Shown here piece by piece: positions 20,102-24,225 of a stretch of 24,225 bases of DNA (positions are counted from its first letter, which is position 1; each line of letters starts with the position of its first letter). Made by a program: the position numbers and the translations under genes. Source of the DNA: Phycisphaerales bacterium (GTDB taxonomy: Bacteria > Planctomycetota > Phycisphaerae > SM23-33); contig PMYM01000273.1 in NCBI GenBank assembly GCA_003171235.1, forward strand, positions 1-24,225. The letters are read 5' to 3'. A model generated the notes under the pieces. That model searched no databases and had not been told where the DNA came from. It worked only from the letters and a program-made list of their open reading frames with translations.

Positions 20102-22774
20102 TCAGTTGCCGGTTATCTTGGCCACCTGTCCGGCCAGGTCGTACAGTTCGCCCGAGCGGTCTTCCCAGAGCATGGGCATGATGAGGTCGGGGGTGATGGG
20201 GTCGCCGTTCTGGGCACCGGTGCAGGGCCAGAATTGGGAGATATAGTGGAGTTGGCGATTGCGCTCGTCGCAGAAATCCTTGCACTTTGCGGCCAGCTCG
20301 CCGCTGATCTTGTTGTTCAGCAGGGCGTTCTGGACCAGGACGCGGGCATGGGCCTCCTGGCAGCCTTCGCGGATCATTTCGAAGCGGGCAGTGGACTCAG
20401 GCGCGTCCTTGCCGGGGGCCAGCACGCTCTGCATCACGTTGTTGAAACTGACGGTTCCCCATCCGCCCTCGTTGTATCCGTCGCCGTAGCGGCCGATGAT
20501 GGTCTTGTTTTCCTTGGCCCCGGCGAGGACCGGCCAGAAATCCGCACCCAGCGGGCCAAAGCCGCGCAGGCCCTGGAACTTGGCCGAACCCACCTGGCCG
20601 GCGATATTGCCACGGGCGGTGCCGCCCGGGCCTCGCCGCCCGGTGAGCATTGAACCTTCGGCCGCCAGGCGGTGCTCCGGCAGGCGGGAGTTCTGGGCCA
20701 GGCGGGCGCCGGCGAAGTCCATGTTGTCGGTCCGGGGGTAGACCAGCATGATCTCGGGGTTCCTCCAGCCGTAGTACGGCGGGTCTTGATCCACGTCCCA
20801 GAAGACGCCGATCACGCCGCCGACCAGGGCCACGCTGCCCCACTTGGGGTGATCCGGGCGTTCCTCGTTCTTGGTGAGGTTCCACATGTGGCAGACGCGG
20901 TAGAAGCGCACGGCGGGCCAGGCGGCCTGGACGTCCTTGTAGGGCGTTTCGGTGTCGGGGTGGGGGCCGGCGCCGCCGCCGTCGTTCATGCCGATGCACA
21001 GCGCGTCCTTCATGCCGCGCTTGGCCAGCACGCCCTCAAGCCCCTCGATGACCGGCTTGAGAAAGGCCGCCGATCCCGGCGTGCCCCACTTGGGCGCGGT
21101 GGCCTCGGTGAGTTGCTTGGTGGCGGGGTCGAATTCCGTGTAGGGGAAGCCCTGGGTCTGGTAGGGCCCCGGCTCCAGGAAGTCGGCGCACACCACCGGC
21201 ACCTTGCCCAGGTGCTTGACGGCCGTGTCCAGGTAGCGCTCCACGATGGAGAAATCCAGCTTGTACCCGCCGCCGGGCTGGTTGATCCAGCGCACCATGC
21301 TGTGCTCGTTGCCGAAGTGCGTCCGGCGGGCGATCTCCAGGTATATGTCCTTGGTGCCGACGCCGCCCAGCAATTCAAACGAGCGGTCGATCAGCTTCCA
21401 GTGCTCCTCCGACCACATGGGCACGTTGTATTGCAGGGCCAGCGAGTCGGGCGACTGGACCATGGAGACGTAGGTGATGAACTGCTGCGGCTCGGGCAGC
21501 GTCCAGTCGGAGACGTGAATCTGCAGTGGAATCTGCAGCGGCCCCTTGAGCTGGCGGGCCGACACCGTGACCGTGCCGGCGTACTCGCCGGGCTTGGCGT
21601 CCTTGGGCACGCGGAGGGTGACCCACACCGGCTGAAAGGCCGCCCAGGGATTGTTCCGGATCGTCAGGACGGGCAGTTGCGTGGGGGCCTCGCTGTCCAG
21701 CGGGTCAAACTGCACGCGCCAGCCGATGGCGTCGTAGATCCAGTATTCCCGCACCTTGCGGGCATAGCGGAGTTGCACGGCGGCAGCGGGGATGATCGCG
21801 CCGCCGGCGGCCTTCAATTCGCCGGCTGAAATCTTAAGGTCCGTGACGGGTTCAGTGCCGCTGATGATGAACTCGCCTGAGTACGTCCCGTTGCGCGCCC
21901 CGCGCAGGCGGATGGGGGCGATGGGCTCGTTGGGGTCGCCGTAATGGGTGAAGGTGGTGTCGCTCATTGCGTCCTGGTTCCAGACCTGCACGCCCTTGGG
22001 GCGGGAGCAGTTGGGCACGATGCCGGCGGCGCCCGGCGGGGCGGTCAGGGTCAGGGCCTCGGCCGAGACGCGGTTGTCCTCCTTGCCGCGGGATAGGGCA
22101 TCGGCGTTGGCCGCCGAGCGGTGCAATTCCAGGGCCAGCACGTTTACGCCCTTGCGCAGCAGCTTGGCCGGGATGGGCAGGGTCAATTGCCGCTTGTGGT
22201 CGGCGCCGGTGTAGTCGTCGGCCAGCGTGTCGAAGGCCAACTTGCCGGCGGGCAGGTTGGCGCGATTGGCCTCCTGGCAGTTGACATACACCACCACGCC
22301 GCCGGAGTAGGTCAGGTTCAAGGTCAGGTCGGCGGCCCTGGCGGGGTCGGCCACCTGGAACTTGCCGCGCAGGCATATCAGGGCCAGGCTGCGATAGCTG
22401 CCCTGGTACCTGGTGACGGTGGTGCCGTAGCGGCGGACCCAGCGGCTGTCGTCGAAATCGGCCTTGCACCAGTCTTCGGGCGGGAAGGGCGAGCCGGTGA
22501 CTTTCTTGACCGGCGTGAGTTTGACGCTGGCTTGAACGGAGGGGTAGCGGGGGGCGCAGCGCATGATCTTGCCGTCATCCTGCTTGACCGCCTCGCTCTG
22601 CCAGGCCTCGTAGTATCGCCACATCGTGCCGTCCAGCGTGAGGATGGCGCCCTGGGTCTTGTCGGGCTCAGCGGCCCGGGCGCTCCGCCCGACTATCGCC
22701 AGGCAGGCCAGCACGGATGCACAAGTCAAAACCACAAGCACTTTCACGACGGCAAGGGAATAACCACGACGCAT
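20102..22774 (-). CDS. Large secreted putative glycoside hydrolase (DUF4091/DUF6067-like)
   Basis: An 890-residue exported protein. The signal peptide (RRGYSLAVVKVLVVLTCASVLACLAIVG...ARA) begins at ATG 22774, which has AGAGGA about seven bases upstream; the in-frame ATG at 22900 would bury it, so 22774 is chosen. Residues about 40-240 form a jelly-roll like the N-terminal domain of GH2-type enzymes (DWCKADFDDSRWVRRYG, VNVLALELHR). A second beta domain ends WVTLRVPKDAKPGEYAGTVTVSA. The C-terminal ~450 residues have TIM-barrel character and carry motifs typical of planctomycete putative glycosidases (WNLTKNEERPDHPKWGSVALVGGVIGVFWDVDQDPPYYGWRNPEIMLVYPR). Catalytic acids were not assigned. It is convergent with the PIN-like gene and probably monocistronic. 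Substrate unknown. Confidence 0.75.
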   Translation of the reverse strand: MRRGYSLAVVKVLVVLTCASVLACLAIVGRSARAAEPDKTQGAILTLDGTMWRYYEAWQSEAVKQDDGKIMRCAPRYPSVQASVKLTPVKKVTGSPFPPEDWCKADFDDSRWVRRYGTTVTRYQGSYRSLALICLRGKFQVADPARAADLTLNLTYSGGVVVYVNCQEANRANLPAGKLAFDTLADDYTGADHKRQLTLPIPAKLLRKGVNVLALELHRSAANADALSRGKEDNRVSAEALTLTAPPGAAGIVPNCSRPKGVQVWNQDAMSDTTFTHYGDPNEPIAPIRLRGARNGTYSGEFIISGTEPVTDLKISAGELKAAGGAIIPAAAVQLRYARKVREYWIYDAIGWRVQFDPLDSEAPTQLPVLTIRNNPWAAFQPVWVTLRVPKDAKPGEYAGTVTVSARQLKGPLQIPLQIHVSDWTLPEPQQFITYVSMVQSPDSLALQYNVPMWSEEHWKLIDRSFELLGGVGTKDIYLEIARRTHFGNEHSMVRWINQPGGGYKLDFSIVERYLDTAVKHLGKVPVVCADFLEPGPYQTQGFPYTEFDPATKQLTEATAPKWGTPGSAAFLKPVIEGLEGVLAKRGMKDALCIGMNDGGGAGPHPDTETPYKDVQAAWPAVRFYRVCHMWNLTKNEERPDHPKWGSVALVGGVIGVFWDVDQDPPYYGWRNPEIMLVYPRTDNMDFAGARLAQNSRLPEHRLAAEGSMLTGRRGPGGTARGNIAGQVGSAKFQGLRGFGPLGADFWPVLAGAKENKTIIGRYGDGYNEGGWGTVSFNNVMQSVLAPGKDAPESTARFEMIREGCQEAHARVLVQNALLNNKISGELAAKCKDFCDERNRQLHYISQFWPCTGAQNGDPITPDLIMPMLWEDRSGELYDLAGQVAKITGN

Positions 22775-22848
22775 GAGAATCCTCTTCTGTGGGAAAGCCG
22801 TTCTCCAGGGCCGCACCCTCCGCTGCCATCGGCGGGGGTGAAACCATG

Positions 22849-22877
22849 ATTGTCTGATGTTACATAACCCCCTGCAA
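22849..22877 (-). promoter_or_regulatory. Possible promoter of the glycosidase gene (TTGCAG-N17-GACAAT)
   Basis: On the minus strand TTGCAG (22877-22872) and GACAAT (22854-22849) are spaced by 17 bases, about 75 bases before the ATG at 22774. The -10 is only a moderate match, so this is tentative. Confidence 0.35.
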
Positions 22878-22971
22878 GTCCATTTGTTTCGGTCATTCAA
22901 AAGGCAGGCACGCTCATTTAGCGTTGGGGAATCAGTGTGTCAATTTGTCCCACTTCCGGGGCGCGTGAAAG

Positions 22972-24144
22972 CTACTTCTCGCCTATCAGCCAGCCCTTTT
23001 CTGTTTTGACAACGGGCATTATCTGAAGAGAGAGATGTTCGACTCCGTCCTGGTCAACCCAAAGGACATTGCAGGGTATGGATATATCATCCTGGCTCCT
23101 TTGGTAACGTGCCCGGGTCGACAGCAGGCGAATCTGAACTGGTGTTTCGCCAAACATTTCCTTGACCCAAGCGTCAATATCCACTTCCGCAAGTTTGGCG
23201 GCCGTTGTCGGAGTGTGCACAGCTTTCATGGCTTCCTTGTCACGATTGTCCAATGCCCGAAAGAAAGCCTCCATTACCGGCTTGCATTGCCTGGGGAGCA
23301 GCATGGCATCCACAAGGCCATCTGTGATGGTGGGCCTTGAGGTCTCTTTGCGGATATTGGCCAGCACTCTTTTTGAATCATCGTCTCGGGCATCCTTCTC
23401 CAAGGCTGCGAATCGTTCATCCCACTGCTTGAAACACTGCTCCAGGGACTGGCGTGAAATGTCCTTTAGGTTTAGGAGATCCACGCCGACCATAGTGGTG
23501 GCCACTTTGGCCAACTGCAGGCCGACCAAGCTTCTCATGCTCGCAGTGTCGCGGCCGTCTCTGGCTGCCGCCAACGATTCACTCACTGCCGCCTGGGCCA
23601 CTTCCACCGCTTGGTGGGGATCAACCTGAAAGGCCGACCGCGGATCTCTATCTTCGTCGGGTAATGCCAACGCCAGCAGCCTATCGGCCGCCGAGATGCG
23701 CAGGCTCATGCTCGGCGCATATGTGCAGAAGCATTCCAACATTTCTATCCGTAACGTCGCCTCAGCCGGGCCAACAATCTCCGCTTTTGCATGGGCGATA
23801 AGGTCGAGCAGATGCGTCATTACGTCTGAACTGCAATTCTCGAGCTGCTCTTTGGTCAGCTTGGGCAGCGAGGGGGAGGGCTTGGGCTTCAATGGGTCCT
23901 TGGGTACGCTTACCGAATGCTTCTTCATCACGCTTGCCAGGGCGCTGACGAATCCGTCCACGCCAGGGGCGTCTACCCTGGATGCTGTTTGGATTGCCTC
24001 CGCCAGTTGTGTGGTCAGTTCGGCCGGCACCGTTGATGGTTTGCTGGTGGAAGTTGAAGCGCCGGGGCGGCTCTGCCCCCAGGTGAAGGTGCCAAAAACC
24101 AGGGCGAGACCAGTAATCGCGATTGCCAGCAGTTGCTTCCCCAT
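22972..24144 (-). CDS. Exported protein of unknown function
   Basis: A 390-residue protein with a clear signal peptide (MGKQLLAIAITGLALVFGTFTWGQ) followed by a Ser/Thr/Pro-rich linker (about 25-42). The middle (45-285) is mostly helical. The C-terminal ~100 residues (FFRALDNRDKEAMKAVHTP ... DGVEHLSLQIMPVVKTEKGWLIGEK) have the pattern of an NTF2-like or lipoprotein-type fold ending on a beta hairpin. Base composition is lower in GC than the glycosidase gene next to it. The ribosome binding site is weak (AAAGGGA about ten bases upstream). Gene function is not recognised. The 197-base gap and separate leader argue against an operon with the gene at 20102. Confidence 0.7.
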   Translation of the reverse strand: MGKQLLAIAITGLALVFGTFTWGQSRPGASTSTSKPSTVPAELTTQLAEAIQTASRVDAPGVDGFVSALASVMKKHSVSVPKDPLKPKPSPSLPKLTKEQLENCSSDVMTHLLDLIAHAKAEIVGPAEATLRIEMLECFCTYAPSMSLRISAADRLLALALPDEDRDPRSAFQVDPHQAVEVAQAAVSESLAAARDGRDTASMRSLVGLQLAKVATTMVGVDLLNLKDISRQSLEQCFKQWDERFAALEKDARDDDSKRVLANIRKETSRPTITDGLVDAMLLPRQCKPVMEAFFRALDNRDKEAMKAVHTPTTAAKLAEVDIDAWVKEMFGETPVQIRLLSTRARYQRSQDDISIPCNVLWVDQDGVEHLSLQIMPVVKTEKGWLIGEK

Positions 24145-24225
24145 CTCTTTAATTCCCTTTGTTGTGTCTTGCCTGTGATTTCGCGTGCAACGCGCCGCTA
24201 GCGCGGCTAAGAGCCTATCCTAATA

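Noticed and set aside
20672..21829. Long plus-strand frame opposite the glycosidase gene
   Set aside because: Low-complexity translation without motifs; the minus-strand gene has a signal peptide and coherent domains.
1..24225. CRISPR array
   Set aside because: No regularly spaced direct repeats were seen anywhere; the repeats present are isolated palindromes and one direct-repeat pair.

Overview
The window is high-GC DNA from an environmental bacterium. The likely source is a planctomycete, and this is an inference. It rests on several large secreted or Tat-type proteins (heparinase-like lyase, Asp-box propeller, HEAT-repeat and TIM-barrel-type glycosidase-like proteins), scattered palindromic repeats, and small lineage-specific membrane proteins. 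No rRNA or other direct taxonomic marker is present.

Layout. 1-117 is the tail of an unrecognised gene. 420-3349 is a complete three-gene operon for proton-translocating NAD(P)+ transhydrogenase (pntA, pntAB, pntB), followed by a cluster of strong palindromes. 3532-4982 is a complete IS4-family insertion sequence with 15-bp terminal inverted repeats, a 9-bp target duplication and a fold-back hairpin covering the transposase ribosome binding site. It sits between a palindromic repeat and the end of a HEAT-repeat secreted protein (5002-6513, minus). 6742-8880 (minus) is a GH78-type alpha-L-rhamnosidase-like enzyme.

8967-9088 and 16031-16152 are two direct copies of the same 122-bp stretch, identical at 108 of 122 positions by hand alignment. 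The right copy leads into an intact tRNA-Arg(CCU). The left copy ends in a decayed tRNA. Between them lie a secreted heparinase II/III-like lyase, a Tat-signal nitroreductase/SagB-like protein, a lower-GC insert and a secreted Asp-box beta-propeller protein. The insert (about 12600-13628) holds a protein with a HEPN-type R-x4-H motif, followed one base after its stop by the first ~38 codons of a bacterial Hen1 RNA 2'-O-methyltransferase. The rest of hen1 is gone. This looks like the remains of an RNA-cleavage/RNA-repair operon.

Downstream of the tRNA, 16659-18259 carries three small membrane-protein genes with recognisable promoters. Next comes a ~280-bp unit (18303-18578) bounded by inverted copies of a covarying hairpin, with its own sigma70-like promoter and a long nested fold that could be a small RNA. 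It leads directly into a gene for a zinc-ribbon protein with PIN-nuclease-like motifs (18597-19937). The window closes with two minus-strand secreted proteins: a large putative glycoside hydrolase (20102-22774) and an unrecognised exported protein (22972-24144).

Taken together this is a housekeeping redox operon next to an accessory region for polysaccharide breakdown. The accessory region has been disturbed by an IS, a tRNA-linked duplication and fragments of RNA-targeting systems. The two RNA-related loci (HEPN-hen1 relic; structured RNA plus zinc-ribbon/PIN-like protein) are the best candidates for something new. All functional statements come from reading the sequence; no database search was run.
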